DNA from: Cryptomeria japonica
Lineage: Eukaryota > Streptophyta > Pinopsida > Cupressales > Cupressaceae
Length of the DNA: 64,000 nucleotides
Direction: 5' to 3'
Assembly (NCBI RefSeq): GCF_030272615.1
Contig: NC_081405.1
Location: 576,399,752-576,463,751, forward strand
Shown: positions 45,561-57,300 of the stretch, piece by piece
Layout of the letters: each line of letters opens with the position of its first letter
How positions within the stretch are numbered: the stretch's first letter is position 1
The notes under the pieces: generated by a model
What the model was told of the DNA's origin: nothing
The model's input: only the letters and a program-made list of their open reading frames with translations
The model's database searches: none
Translations under genes and position numbers: made by a program

Positions 45561-48276
45561 ATGTTAAATTTTTTTATTTCATTCATCTATTTTTCTTCAA
45601 TGATACAATTAGGATATTATGTGATTTTTTTGTATTCGTGCTCTTATGATCTCGTGCATGATTGCTCATTTTCTAGTCTAACAAATATAACAAATAGAAA
45701 TATGTAACAAGTAAAAAAAAATTAATTATAAAAGTAATTGAAACATGTAGAATATGTTGGAATCAATATTGTAAATTAATTAATTATAAGATATCTCAAA
45801 AGATTAAAATCTAATATTTTAGAAAAAAAATAGATAATTAAACATGTGAAAAGTATGGATAATTATCAGGCCAATTTTCTTAAACATACCAATAATCATC
45901 TCAAAATTTATTGATAGTAATTATATTAAGCTACAATTTGTTTAAACTTATTAAAAAACCATATACATTAGACAAAGATTGAAAAAATCTATTGCAAATA
46001 AATGAAATGATAAAAAATAAAATACTTTGATGTAAGTGTATCTAATAAAACTAATTACATAGAGATTGTAAATGATTAAATAAAGTGTACCGTGAAATTA
46101 AAGATCTATAAGAAATATATTTTGCTAATGTTAGTTCTGATGAGATTAGGAGTATTTACCAATTTTAGGCAAGTTATTCGTAACAAATATTACATATCCA
46201 AATACAATGAGAATATAAATTTTGACTCTATAATACTTCTAAAATAAAATTGGTTATCTTTGTGTTTGAATTAAGCTTCTATAAAAAAATTATGAAAATG
46301 CTCATTATTTATTCTTAGTTGGCTTAAAAGAAATATGTTGGCAAAGAAAGAATAAGTTGCCTTAACCAAGCTCCTACTACCTCAAATAAGGTGTTAAAAT
46401 TGGGTAGGAATAGAACACTAAAATGATTATAAATTACATAATGAATGTATTGTTTAGAATATATTTTATGATATTATAAAGGGTAAGAGGAATTACACTA
46501 GGGAATTATCATTAAGATTAAAAAATAGATGAGAACCTTTAACCATTCAAAAACCAATGTGTAAGATAATGCAATTCGCAAATAATTCCTAGTTAGGAAA
46601 GAAAACAGCTCAATTAAATATGTTACATCTAAATACAATTTTTTAAATTTCTAATAATAATTGCTATGAAGATAATGGAAAGAAGAATCACATAATACTA
46701 ACTAGCTACTAAATTGCAAAGCCAACACATAAACCTTTAATTTCATTAACTCTCAATCTTTTCCTAAAACATCTATAGATACACACATATATATACTTCA
46801 GAGTAAATATAGATTCTATCAATTAAAATAGTATTAAATAAAATATTTTAAAATATTTGTTAAATATCATTAAGTACATATCAATTTCTTATTTAATAAA
46901 AAAGAAGAAGTTATATTTGAATATATATGAAATAGTTTTCATGAAAGACATTTTCATTATAGAAATACAAATAAAAATTAAATGAAAAAAATGTAGATTC
47001 TATGTAAAAACAATACTCACAATTATTTACATTTCAACATTATATGAAACAAAACAAATGCTAAAAAAAAAAAAAATTAAAATAAGCACTTTTTGAAAAG
47101 AAAGATAATATAAAAATTATTTTGTAGAATAATTAAAAAATAAATTATTAAAACTTATTGAAATCAATAAATTATTATTTTACTTTACTATTAAATTTTA
47201 TCATCTGTTTCTTATAATTTTCCAATTTTGATATTTTTGCATTACTTTTTAGATTGATAGCCACAAAAATTTAAGAAATGTGACATATTACTATATAGTG
47301 TGAAACTTAAAAAATATATTGAAAAGGGGATAATTAAATATTAATTGACCTCTATATTCATTTATAACATTATTTAATTGACCTCTATATTCATTTATAA
47401 CATATATTGAGCAAGAAGCAATATATATTAACTATGTATTTTTAACAAACAAGATAAAAATAGCGTTAAAAAATAGTATTCACTAAACCATAATCTTAGA
47501 ACAAGGTAAAGTGTAAGAGATGTCAAAATAAAAATTACATGAAAGGGGAAAATAAAGTTCCATTGATAGTATCGTATTAAGGATAGGGAAACATAGATAC
47601 TTGTGAAAGCTTTAGATGCAAACATTTATATTGTAATTATCAACAAGAATAATTAACACATTTTTTTTATTAAGATTTAATAAAAACTAAGCAAAGCAAT
47701 ATAACATCTCTATTTAAGCAAAGCAATATAACATCTCTCTTTAATATGCACATGTTTTATATTAAGATAAGCAGGATTTTGAAGGGTCAAAACATTGAAC
47801 ATTGAACATAGAGAGATAGAACAAGGAACATGGTGAAACACCAAGAAAATAGCAACAAGATGACAAAAGATAAAGCAAAAACTATAAACAAATAGCTAAC
47901 CTATGTTACAATGGTTGGGAAAAGTGTTTCAAAATAAAAAAAAATTTCGAAATACAAGAATTTTTTTCTAAATCATTTTTTTTTTTTAAGACTAGAAAAA
48001 GAATTTGTAGATAACCATTTTTTTATAAGAATCCCACATATAATGCCTTCTATTCTTGCTTTACTTATTTTAAATATGAATGGTTAATTGAAGAAGAATA
48101 GTGAGGAAAAAACTTCCCATTCTTATTTTCACATTACTTCCACTATTTAGCTATTTATAATGACTTTCTCTTGTAATATTCTTCTTTTCATAAATATAAT
48201 TGATTATTTCATTAGCTTTAACATGATTATATGTGTCTTTGACACTATTCACAGCTAGAACCCTACAATCAGACAT
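45561..48276. other. AT-rich gene-free stretch with short tandem duplications
   Basis: About 2.7 kb of extremely AT-rich DNA with poly-A/T runs and no supportable ORF or transposon protein. It contains a 33-bp-period duplication (30 identical bases at 47341-47370 and 47374-47403) and a 27-bp-period duplication (24 identical bases at 47688-47711 and 47715-47738). It lies downstream of the ORF at 48277-49251. Matrix-attachment function is possible but only inferred from composition. Confidence 0.55.
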
Positions 48277-49251
48277 TTAATTATGTATTTTATAGGCGTC
48301 CTCTCTGTGGCTGCAGATCCTGTTCTTTGCACTAAGCCTTGATTCACCCCTTCTACGCCTATGGCATTCAGGTGGTACACATGATCTTTGAGTTTTTACA
48401 CTAGGATAACTCTTGTTAATATATAATTTATAGGTATTCTCTTTGTTGCTGCATTGACAGGAGATACTCTTCTTTCCACTACGCCTTGATCCAGCTCTTC
48501 TACGCCTACAAGATTGAGGTGGTTTACATGATCTTCGACTATGTGCAGTTGGGCAACTTCTATTAACATGTATTTCATAGGTATCTTCTCTGTGCTTGCA
48601 CTGATGAGAGATCCTCTTCTCTGAACTATACCTTGATCCACCTCTTCTATGCCTACGAGATTTTGGTGGTTCGCATGATCTTTCAGTTTCTGAATTAGGA
48701 TAACTCGTGTTAACATAGATTTTATACGTATCCTCTCTCTGGTTGCAGTGACAGGAGATTCTCTTGTTTGACCTAATCCTTGATCCATCTCTTCTACGCC
48801 TACGAGATTGACGTGGTACGTTTGATCTTCGAGTTTTTCTATTAAGATATCTGCTGTTAACATATTGATCATTTCGATATTCACATTCATTACCACGACG
48901 TATTGGTAACTCAAACTCTTCCCTATTAACATAACTAGCCGAAATTGGTGATATGGTACGCCCAGATTGTGACCATTGCGGCTCCCCTAATAAAGCCCGT
49001 AATTCGTCCAGCTTGTCGCAGATGTTTTCTAATGGTTCATTAAACGTACTTATTGAACGGGTAGATATGTTGGCATTCTCAAGTATGTGGTTACGTAAAC
49101 TGTGATATTCAATTTCTAATTTGCTTGACTCTTGTTTTAAGGCAAGCACACGGTCGCTAAGATCATCCAAACACTGGTGAAATGATTGTACAATGTCTTC
49201 CTCTTCGTGCTGCCTCTGCTCCATTTCACATAAGATCTGCTCATCAGCCAT
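48277..49251 (-). CDS. Intact ORF: coiled coil plus four Arg/Cys-rich 49-residue repeats, function unknown
   Basis: A single uninterrupted frame of 324 residues, starting at the ATG at 49251-49249 in good context (aaaacATGG); the frame also runs 18 bases upstream without an ATG. Residues about 1-95 are acidic and heptad-like (LSDRVLALKQESSKLEIEYH). From residue 130 come four tandem repeats of 49, 49, 49 and 46 residues built as Y-V-N-x-S-Y-P, R-S-C-x-P-P, R-R-R-R-x-G-S-R, I-S-C-x-C, R-E-D-T-Y-K-I. The protein is strongly basic there, with paired Cys. I recognise no family. Nuclear nucleic-acid binding or chromatin packing is a guess from the Arg clusters. It is the only long intact frame in a window of broken transposons. 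Confidence 0.65.
   Translation of the reverse strand: MADEQILCEMEQRQHEEEDIVQSFHQCLDDLSDRVLALKQESSKLEIEYHSLRNHILENANISTRSISTFNEPLENICDKLDELRALLGEPQWSQSGRTISPISASYVNREEFELPIRRGNECEYRNDQYVNSRYLNRKTRRSNVPRQSRRRRRDGSRIRSNKRISCHCNQREDTYKIYVNTSYPNSETERSCEPPKSRRHRRGGSRYSSEKRISHQCKHREDTYEIHVNRSCPTAHSRRSCKPPQSCRRRRAGSRRSGKKSISCQCSNKENTYKLYINKSYPSVKTQRSCVPPECHRRRRGESRLSAKNRICSHREDAYKIHN
48286..48864 (-). repeat. In-frame 147-bp tandem repeats within the 324-residue ORF
   Basis: Units 48864-48718, 48717-48571, 48570-48424 and 48423-48286. The first three are 147 bases each; the last lacks nine bases, an in-frame loss of three residues. Arg cluster, PP and REDTYKI positions are conserved between units. 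Confidence 0.85.
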
Positions 49252-49735
49252 GTTTTGGCTTTGCCTCAATACTTGTACAGTAATGATACTAGTTCTAGTT
49301 CTAATAGAGATGATATTTCCGTGGAGTTCTCTACCCTCTTTATCTATCTTCCGAAGGGGTTGATTGGAGATTCAAGAGGTATATTGGGCCTGGCGCTTCA
49401 AATTTTGGATTGTTATTTAAGGCGCGTAATAAAGACTAAAACAATCAAAATTATGGTAAGCGTGGCTCGCCTTAGTATAATAATAAGAGTTATCACTAAA
49501 TCTTTGGAAATGGATGGGTTGACGCTGGTTTAAGAATAAAACTTGCTTATCCGGTCGTCGAAAGAAAACTTTAATCCTTTTTAAGAGCTTTTGTCAGTCT
49601 TTCAAATTAAATTAGAATAGTGGAAAAATAATCAGTTATAGTGCTTGTAGACAATTTTTAAATTAAAGATAAATATTAAAAAAATTGTATATTTAATTTT
49701 TTTTCAATAAAAGTGGCAGTGATAATGAATAATTA
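49252..49735 (-). promoter_or_regulatory. Presumed upstream region of the 324-residue ORF
   Basis: About 480 bases, less AT-rich than the flanks, and read on the minus strand toward the ATG. No transposon similarity recognised. I could not fix a TATA box or transcript start with confidence, so the promoter role is inferred from position only. Confidence 0.3.
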
Positions 49736-51399
49736 TATTAATAATAGGAAAAATACAAAGTAGTTTCAAAACTCAATCCTACACTAACACAAGAGACTAG
49801 TGACAAAAAACCTTCTCAGAATCCCCAATACAAAAAGATCCAAATAAGGATCACAAAATAGGGGAGCTTAGCATACAGCTACAACTGAACAAACATAGAT
49901 AGAGTGCTAGATTTACATTCCATTTTGAAGGTACCAGTTAGTAGGCCCTACCTCAGGAGGCCTAGATGCCACAACCACTTCGCAACCCTCCTCAGGAGGA
50001 ACCACTTGCAAGGGCACCACCAAATGAGGGACATATCTAACCACTGCCATTGTATCTAGAAATGAATGAATTGCAGTAAAGACATCCAAAGGCATTGCCA
50101 AAATTCTAGGAGCCACGTGATCTAGCAGTGTTTCAAACTCTAGCAAAGTGTCATCATACCTGTCATAAATTAAACCACCCCTAGCTATACCACGGGGGCT
50201 TCACTGGCTAGGCAATATTATATCATGTGCATTCATTTTGGGGGGTGTAATATACCAAAAATGAGGGTACAATATATTGCCTGTTGGTGAAAATAGGGGA
50301 GATTTTAATCCGGGCTATGGAAAAAAAACAATATTTGGTGAAAATAGGGGGCTTTTAATTCAGCCTATGTATTGGGAGGGGGTGATAAAAAAGGAGTTTG
50401 GGGCAATATTTTTCTAAAATATGGGGATTCTTTAGTATGGCATGAATGCATGTGCTATAAACTGGGTTCATTAAGTGAAGCCCCCATGAGCTATACACAA
50501 TAATTCTCCATGCCAACCATTAGAAATAAGCATAGTAAGAGACACAAAGCCACCATCGGAAACAACCCATTATCAAAGCAGTAAAAAGACATAGCATTAT
50601 CCACATCATCAAAAGTAAAGAGGGAGGAAAGGAGAAATGTATCTGAGATATCCTCCACCAAAGAAGAATCCAAAAGAAGATCCATACACTGTGAGAAACT
50701 GAGAAGCACCTTCGGAGAGAGGTGAAGCCAAATTTTCCACTAGCCATATTTTACCAACAAATTTTCGAATAGCATAATCAACATCTAGAGTATGCAAATT
50801 AAATAACATTCCAACCTTCTCATTGTAAAAGATATGCGAGTCCTAAAAATCTCAAATTTTGAAACCAATGAAACCATGTACCAAGCAATATCGGTCTCCG
50901 TTAACATGGAAAAGTATAAATGACTTCCCAAAAAAACTCACAAATCAATATATAGGAATTAGAAGCATCATTGTACCATTAATAGTAATAAATTCATATG
51001 TGTCAACTAGTATATTTGCACAAGAAAAAAGGAATATTTAACACCAAAAATGGCTGCTATGCATCAAGCTCAATAACATCTACATGCCACAATAATCATA
51101 AAACCTTAATAAGAAGAAAGCAATTATTAATACTTCAAATGTGGTGACATCATAAATTAGCCAATACACTAAGAGTGCCTAATTGAGATCCCCAAGGCAC
51201 AATGGTCATGTCAAAGGAAATATGACGGTATAAAATAAATGTCACCACACAAAGGGAAGTACCATACAATCAATCCAAACTCATATAAGCATGTATATGT
51301 TCTCAAGCAGGATGCCATCGGGCCTCAAGCCATTAAAATCATGTAGAATAAATAATCATTTAGAAATAATAGAAGGCCACAAAGACCCCACCATCTCCT
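49736..51399 (-). other. Probable 3' region of LINE La with MITE
   Basis: Follows the LINE RNase H domain on the minus strand. Short minus frames at 50809-50491 and 50146-49913 are open but unrecognised; they lie on either side of the MITE and may be parts of one earlier stretch. No clear poly-A tail was found at the left end, so the LINE boundary is uncertain. Confidence 0.4.
50183..50496. mobile_element. hAT-type MITE with 8-bp target duplication
   Basis: Element 50191-50488 (298 bases). Terminal inverted repeats are CACGGGGGCTTCACT (50191-50205) and, as its complement, CATGGGGGCTTCACT (50474-50488), with one mismatch in 15. A perfect 8-bp duplication, agctatac, flanks it at 50183-50190 and 50489-50496. 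Eight-base duplications and CA-starting G-rich ends fit the hAT superfamily. No coding capacity, so it is non-autonomous. Confidence 0.85.
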
Positions 51400-52500
51400 A
51401 ATATATGACCATCTCATTGATTGTCTTGTTTGCTAACAAATCTACAACCAAATTTGCCTCGTGATAACTATGAGAAATATGATAGAATGAAAATGATTGA
51501 GCTGTAATAAAATATTATCCAAGAGATACTGTAACTACCAACAATGTAATTTTTTATTGAATAAATCATAAAAAACCAACATAGAGTCACCCTCAATAAT
51601 AATTTTATCCATTTTAAGGAAGATGGCCAACTCCAACTCAACTTTGTTATTTGTCCTAGATGACACCATTCTACATGTAGCTAAAACAATTTGTCCCAAT
51701 GAATCAAATAGTACAACCCCAATCCCAAATACTCGTAGGTTACCCTAAGATGCACCATCAAAGTTTAGTTCAAATTTACTAGAAGGAGGGGGAGACAACT
51801 TAGCATGTTCCCTCGACACGTTAATCTAGTTTTGACTGAACCAGCTTGAGGTAATGGCCGAAGAAAATTCTATTTTGAAAGCATTTTATCATCCCAAGAA
51901 GAAAAAGACTTGGTATGAGATGAATTTTTATAAAAATAAGTCCAAAACATCTCAAAAATAGACTTCTCAATCTTAACAATCACCTCCTCAATGGAGGAGA
52001 ATTTCTATTCAAAATATTGATCTTTTTTTTTCAACCATAAATTCTACACAACCAAACAAGGACTAACACCCCAATAACAAGATAACATGGACTCATAACA
52101 CATTGAAGGAAAAATCAGAAACTAAAATTACAACAAAGCATGAATAGAAGAAGACCAATCCATCTTAGAAGAAAGACAATAACAACAATCCATTGTAAAA
52201 GGGGCAATAAAGGAATAGATGATCAGAAGAATCCATAAAGTAACCACAAAAAACATAAGGGAAAACTCTAGTAATACCCAACCTATCCAACCAAGTTCCA
52301 GTTAACACACTATCCTGATATGCCAACCAAGTAAAAGCACCAGCCTTTGGAAGGGAAGCAACATTCAAAAATAACCTAATAAGAAACTTGGGAAGGGAAG
52401 AAGTATTCACCAGTGAAGCATATCCCTCCTTAACAGAGTAACCCCCATTCTTAGACCTTACCCAAATCAATTCATCTTCCCTTTTAGTAAAAATAAATCA
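51400..52500 (-). pseudogene. LINE La zf-RVT and RNase H domains
   Basis: Frame 52470-52165 matches the zf-RVT pattern: GYSVKEGYASLV, PKAGAFTWLAYQD, LDRLGITR, then a C-terminal DHLFLYC. The RNase H (RVT_3 type) region at 51820-51410 shows KFELNFDGAS, GIGVVLFDSLGQIVLA, NNKVELELA and IIIEGDSM, with acidic catalytic positions mostly kept. Stops interrupt both. An added RNase H is known for plant L1-clade LINEs. Confidence 0.8.
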
Positions 52501-52540
52501 ACCTCTTGGCCAATTTTTAGTAATAAGTAGTCTTTACATC

Positions 52541-54640
52541 CTACAAACAAAGAAAGAAATCAATTGATTTCCACTTTGTAATAGAAATAGGACCCGAAGA
52601 ATCCATCAAGAAATAATCGACAACAAAAGTACCCCACAAATCTTCCAAATTCACCTCTAATCCCTTCCAATCCTTGACATGACCCAAAGGAGAATGACCA
52701 TTCCAAGCATCATCCCAAAACCTCTCCTTACGACCATCATGAACCAACCAAGATAGATGAGGAAATATCACACATGTACAAGATGACAAGAAATTCCAAA
52801 TCTTATAACCCCGAGGGAAAAATGTTGTAGTGAAAATCCTATCCCTATCGGCCCCATTTAGATACTTCACAATCATAAGCTTTCCCCATTTAGAGTTGGG
52901 GTTTTGGTATAATTTCCAAACAAGATTAGAACCCAACACCTTATTTTGACAATCCAAGCCATGAATACCTACACCACAAAACTGATTAGGTAGCCAAACC
53001 CTGTCCCAAGCTAAAAGTGGGATCCTAGCTTTACAAATCACATTGTCATTCCAAATAAAAGATTGAAAGATCTTCAAAAGAGAATTAGAGAATTTCTTAG
53101 GGAGCTTCAACACTAACATAATATAAACTGGGATAGCACTAAGCTTTGTTTTAGTCATCAAAATCTTGCTCACAAAAGATAACCACCTATGCTTCTAAAT
53201 AGAAATCTTACTCAATATCATTGAAACAATCCTCTCCCAAAACTGATGCTTCTCACTCCGTGAAAAAAAATAAAATACCTAAATAATTGCAAAGAAAAGA
53301 GCCAACAAAAAAACCCAAAAATATGATTAACCTCTGTTGAACAATAGGGGAGATATTCATGAATATTTTTATTTTCATTTTCTACATTCACTAAGTAACC
53401 AAAAGCACTAACATATTCATCAATGACTACTTTGATAACTCTAGATTCTCTTATAGAGGCTTTGACCAAACATCAATATATTATCAACAAATAAACAATG
53501 TGTAAAAGGGAGATTGATATTAGCAATCTTAACACCTCTCCAATTACCAAAGAAGTAGTCATAATTGACCAATTAAGCCCTTCAGTCACCAGTATAAATA
53601 AGAAAGGTGATAAAGGGTCCCACTGCCTCACTCCTCTAGAAGACTAAACAAAACCACAAGTAGACCCATTAATAAGAATAGAAAATCATGCAGTGGATAT
53701 ACAATAAAAAATCCACCTAATCCATTTCTGAGAGATCCCAAACCTCTTGAGAACCTAAATCAAGAAACACCAATTCACCCTATCATAAGCCTTCATCATA
53801 TCTAGGTTAAGCACCATAGAAGACACCCTCTTAGTCATAAAAAAAATGCAATACTTCATGAGAAAGAATAGTACCCTCTAGCATCTCCCTGCTAGGCACA
53901 AAACCCCCTTGCTCATCTAACATTACTATTGGAATTAAAAGTGCCAACCTTCTCTAAATAGCCTTAATCAAGATCTTATAAATAGTGTTGCATAAAGAAA
54001 TCAGCCTCAATTGTGCAAAAGACCAAAGATTATTCACTTTAGGAATGAACACAATAAGAGTATTATTAAGATCTATACGAATAGACCCATTCCTCCTAGA
54101 TTCTTCTAGGGCTAACAGAATGTCAATACCCAAAAAATTCCACACTTCTCAAAAAACAAAGCCATAAAGCCATCTATCCTAGGGGATTTCTCAGGAGTCA
54201 TAGAAAATAACACCTCCCTTAATTCTTGCAAAAGAAAATTTAGCCAAGAGAATTCTATTATGTTCCTCATTCAAATAATGAAGAATTGCACTCAATAAAC
54301 CATCACTCAATACCATAGCCTCAACAGTTAAAAGTCTCTTAAAGAAATTGATAGCCACAAGGCTAATAGCATTTCTATCTTCAAATACCCTACCATTTGC
54401 ATCTTGGATTGAAGTAATCCAGTTCCTCTATCTTGTATTCTTAGTAGATGCATGAAGAAACCTAGTATTCCTATCACCCTCTTTCAACTAAACCTCGCTA
54501 GATTTAGATTTCCAATAAAGCTCTTTCAGAAGACAAACTTCCTCAAGCTAAGAAGATAAATCCTTCTACAGCTGAAATGAAGTAGAATCCATACCTTGCC
54601 TAATTAAAACCTTATTAAGATAAGCCATCTCTTTTTCAAG
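52541..54640 (-). pseudogene. LINE La reverse transcriptase
   Basis: Pieces at 54145-53954, 53920-53470 and 53173-52541. Motifs in order: LKEGDRNTRFLHAST before the domain; IVFIPKVNN and FAQLRLISLCNTIYKILIKA (RT2 region); MVLNLDMMKAYDRVNW; GVRQWDPLSPFLFIL; and the active-site box FVDN in place of FADD. The connection region (MTKTKLSAIPVYIMLVLKLP; WLPNQFCGVGIHGLDCQNKV) is open for 210 residues. Inactive through stops and the D-to-N change. Confidence 0.87.
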
Positions 54641-54718
54641 TCTAAGTTCTCCCTAAATTTTTTTTTTAAAATATAGTCAATTCCACTATTTGATCTTAGA
54701 TTTCAGAAACTAATGTTT

Positions 54719-55110
54719 TTATGCTAATTGATACATTTTAGACCCCAATAGTAATAGTGCATTTGTCCACCAATACTTAAGAATAGGGATAAATGAGGTA
54801 TCACAAAACCACATCAGTTCAATGTTAAAATGCACCTTCATAGGAGCCCTACTTTCAAGAGTCATGAGTTGAATAGGAAACTGGTCCAAACTAGAATTGG
54901 TTAAGCTAGAGGCAAACGCATCCAAATCCCCAAACAACCAATTATCTGAAATTAAGAATCAATCAAGCCATTAAATAATCTGGTCAAAACCTAATCATTT
55001 ATTATTCTAAGTAAAGGTACCCTATTTAGGAACACAATCCAAAAGACTATTGGAAGTAACAAAACCATTAAGAACTCTCCAAATTGGGTTGTTGGACCAA
55101 CCGCCCTACT
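54719..55110 (-). pseudogene. LINE La endonuclease C-terminal part
   Basis: The minus strand shows the end of an exonuclease/endonuclease/phosphatase domain: LLDCVPK, GTFT followed by NNK, LGFDQII, a degraded RLDRFLIS-like stretch, then SLTNSSLDQFPIQL, whose DQFPI corresponds to the usual SDHFPI with the catalytic His replaced by Gln. The N-terminal catalytic Glu region is absent. Confidence 0.72.
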
Positions 55111-55125
55111 GAAGCCATAGGGGCC

Positions 55126-55787
55126 TATCAAGCATTATTCTTGGATCGTCAACTTAATTATAAATAAGTATGGATTGAAAAATATCCAAACAACATTATT
55201 CAATGCCTAAACCTTCTTTGACTATTGAATGTTGTATTAATTTATCAAAGGAAATTATTCGGTCTTTTGACAAATGTTTCCTATCCCATGCCTATCAGAA
55301 AACTAACATGGTGGCAGATTTCCTTGCCAATAAAGGGGTCAGGGCCAAAGATAGAATAATATGGAAAAAAGGTGACAAGTTGCTTGATGATGTCACCACC
55401 CTATTGAGGTATGACATAATTCATGGAAGGGAATTTAATATCCCTTCAATTTAATAATTATGATGGTTCTAATTTTTCTTTGTGTCATTATCTTTCTTTG
55501 TCACTATCTACAATGATTTTGTGTGTGTGAGCAGATTAAGGAATTTTTCCCTACATGCTTTCTAGGTGTTCTGGGGGCCTTCCTAGCTTTTTAGTTTGCA
55601 AAGTCCTACTCCTTCATTAAGATCTGCAATTTTCAAGATGGGAGGTGGGAGACACCTTGTGGAACCAATTGATTATGATGGCCTGAGGAATAACCCTACT
55701 ATCTGGCATTTTTTTGTAAGGGTGTAAGAAAGTTATGTAGTAGAACAACTTTATACACTAACCTTGATTGGAGGGTAATGCAAAAAC
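55126..55787 (+). mobile_element. LINE Lb: 3' end of a plus-strand LINE
   Basis: Frame 55203-55454 carries the C-terminal end of an RVT_3-type RNase H (CFLSHAYQKTNMVADFLANK), followed by a 3' untranslated stretch interrupted by element H at 55788. It is heavily 5'-truncated and abuts the opposite-strand LINE La. No poly-A tail is visible before element H. Confidence 0.72.
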
Positions 55788-56612
55788 TGATGTAGCCATA
55801 ACTGGTAAAAACCCTCAAAAGAGTCAATCGGCTTATGCAGCGAGGGAAACATAACAAAAGAAGAAAGAAAACATAACAAATTCACATAAACAGATCATAT
55901 TAAAGACATAGAACTTCCAACAATAATTTGACAATTATTATATTATCATCAAAGAAAATCCGGTAATTAACTGGTTACATGCAAGCTTCAAGCCAGATAA
56001 TATCCAACCAAGACTCTAAGAGTCAACCAAATCACAACATGAGAATCTCAATCCTTATTTTGAGTTCTAATTCCTCTGCCCCTATAAATGATTACCTAAC
56101 ATCATATTTATACCCATCGGAACACATATGGGTCGGCCTCATAAGATTACATTCACCAATGCATTAAAATGAAACGTGTATTTAGGTGAGCCCTAAGAAT
56201 AAAGTAAATCTTTCCAGAAAATAACAACCAAGTGATGGAGTTTAGTAGGAGGGTCGGCCACATGCTAAAGAACATTAGAAAAGCCCTAAAATAAATCCAC
56301 ATACCAAGAATCATGCTGGTAATGAAGGAAAACCAACTAGTAAGCACAAGAACTACCTTAGGAACCCAGAAATAGCTAACCGGAAGTGATAACTGACCCA
56401 AAAAGAGCCCAAACAAAATCAAAATCTGGAATCAACCACATGAAACTGCTAGGAAAACAAAATAAAAGATCTTCCATGAAGAACAAGAAACTACTGGTGC
56501 CAACCGACAAGGACACAGAAAACTGGACAAAGGATGAAATAAGAACAAAACTGAAAGGAAATATTTTTGGTTGATGCAAGATTGTCGATCGACCGGGGAT
56601 GCTCCTACATCA
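55788..56612 (-). repeat. Element H 3' LTR
   Basis: 825 bases, tgatgtagcc to cctacatca, matching 58714-59536 almost base for base in length. Confidence 0.88.
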
Positions 56613-57300
56613 GACAGCCTAGCTAGAAAATGATGTTACCTGAGAGGCAACTCATGAACATCTAAAAAGATTTGGAATGAAGATCTCATGCTCATTTATG
56701 ATCTAGACATCTTTTTTGTCTGCCAACCTCTGCTTTGGCTCTTTCAGTACCTCAATCGGCTCCTCTAACCCCTAAACCCCATTGTTTCTATTTCCTTTCT
56801 TCTCATCAACACATTGTCTCTATTTTTGCAACTCTCATATGATTCTCTCATAAGACTTTATCCAGTTAGTTACCATCAGCTCTTTGTTATCCAGTTCCAC
56901 CCATCTATCAGGTTCTACTGTTAGATCCTTCTGCAAACTCATGTCACCCTTTGGTATAACCTCTACAACTAGTTCTATTTGATCTTTCTTCAAATCCTCT
57001 GGTATAACTTCTGCAATTAGTTCTATCCATCCTTTCTATATAGCCCCTATCAGCAATTTTTTTGTAGTGCAACTTCTCTCAAGACTCAGTTTCTTCACCT
57101 CCTTCTCTTTCTCCTTTAAATAAATCAATGTGAACTTATGCCCATCTTTTTCAATAGTAAATAGGTTTCTTCTATAGTTTTAAATAGATCCTCTATCATA
57201 CTTCCAAGGTTTTCACAACAAGACATGACAAACACTCATCGACACTATATCACATAAAACTTCATCTGTGAAAGGACAAATATTGAAACTCACCAGACAC
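56613..57300 (-). other. Element H 3' interior, no recognised coding
   Basis: About 690 bases between the protease fragment and the 3' LTR. The minus frame may still be protein-like in places but shows no reverse transcriptase motif. Confidence 0.45.

Larger units (their letters stand above)
51400..55125 (-). mobile_element. LINE La: plant L1-type non-LTR retrotransposon, 5'-truncated
   Basis: Minus-strand order is endonuclease end, reverse transcriptase, zf-RVT and RNase H, the plant L1 arrangement. ORF1 and the endonuclease start are missing beyond about 55125, where the opposite-strand LINE Lb begins. Many frameshifts and stops. Confidence 0.85.

Noticed and set aside
48396-48932. 178-residue minus-strand ORF overlapping the repeat ORF
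   Set aside because: It lies in a shifted frame of the same repeats; its length is a by-product of the 147-bp periodicity. The 324-residue frame has the better start and composition.
49252-49269. Extended start of the repeat ORF (six extra residues)
   Set aside because: The upstream extension begins at TTG, not ATG; the ATG at 49251 has good plant context.
56386-56574. Lys/Asn-rich plus-strand ORF of 62 residues
   Set aside because: It lies wholly inside element H's LTR.
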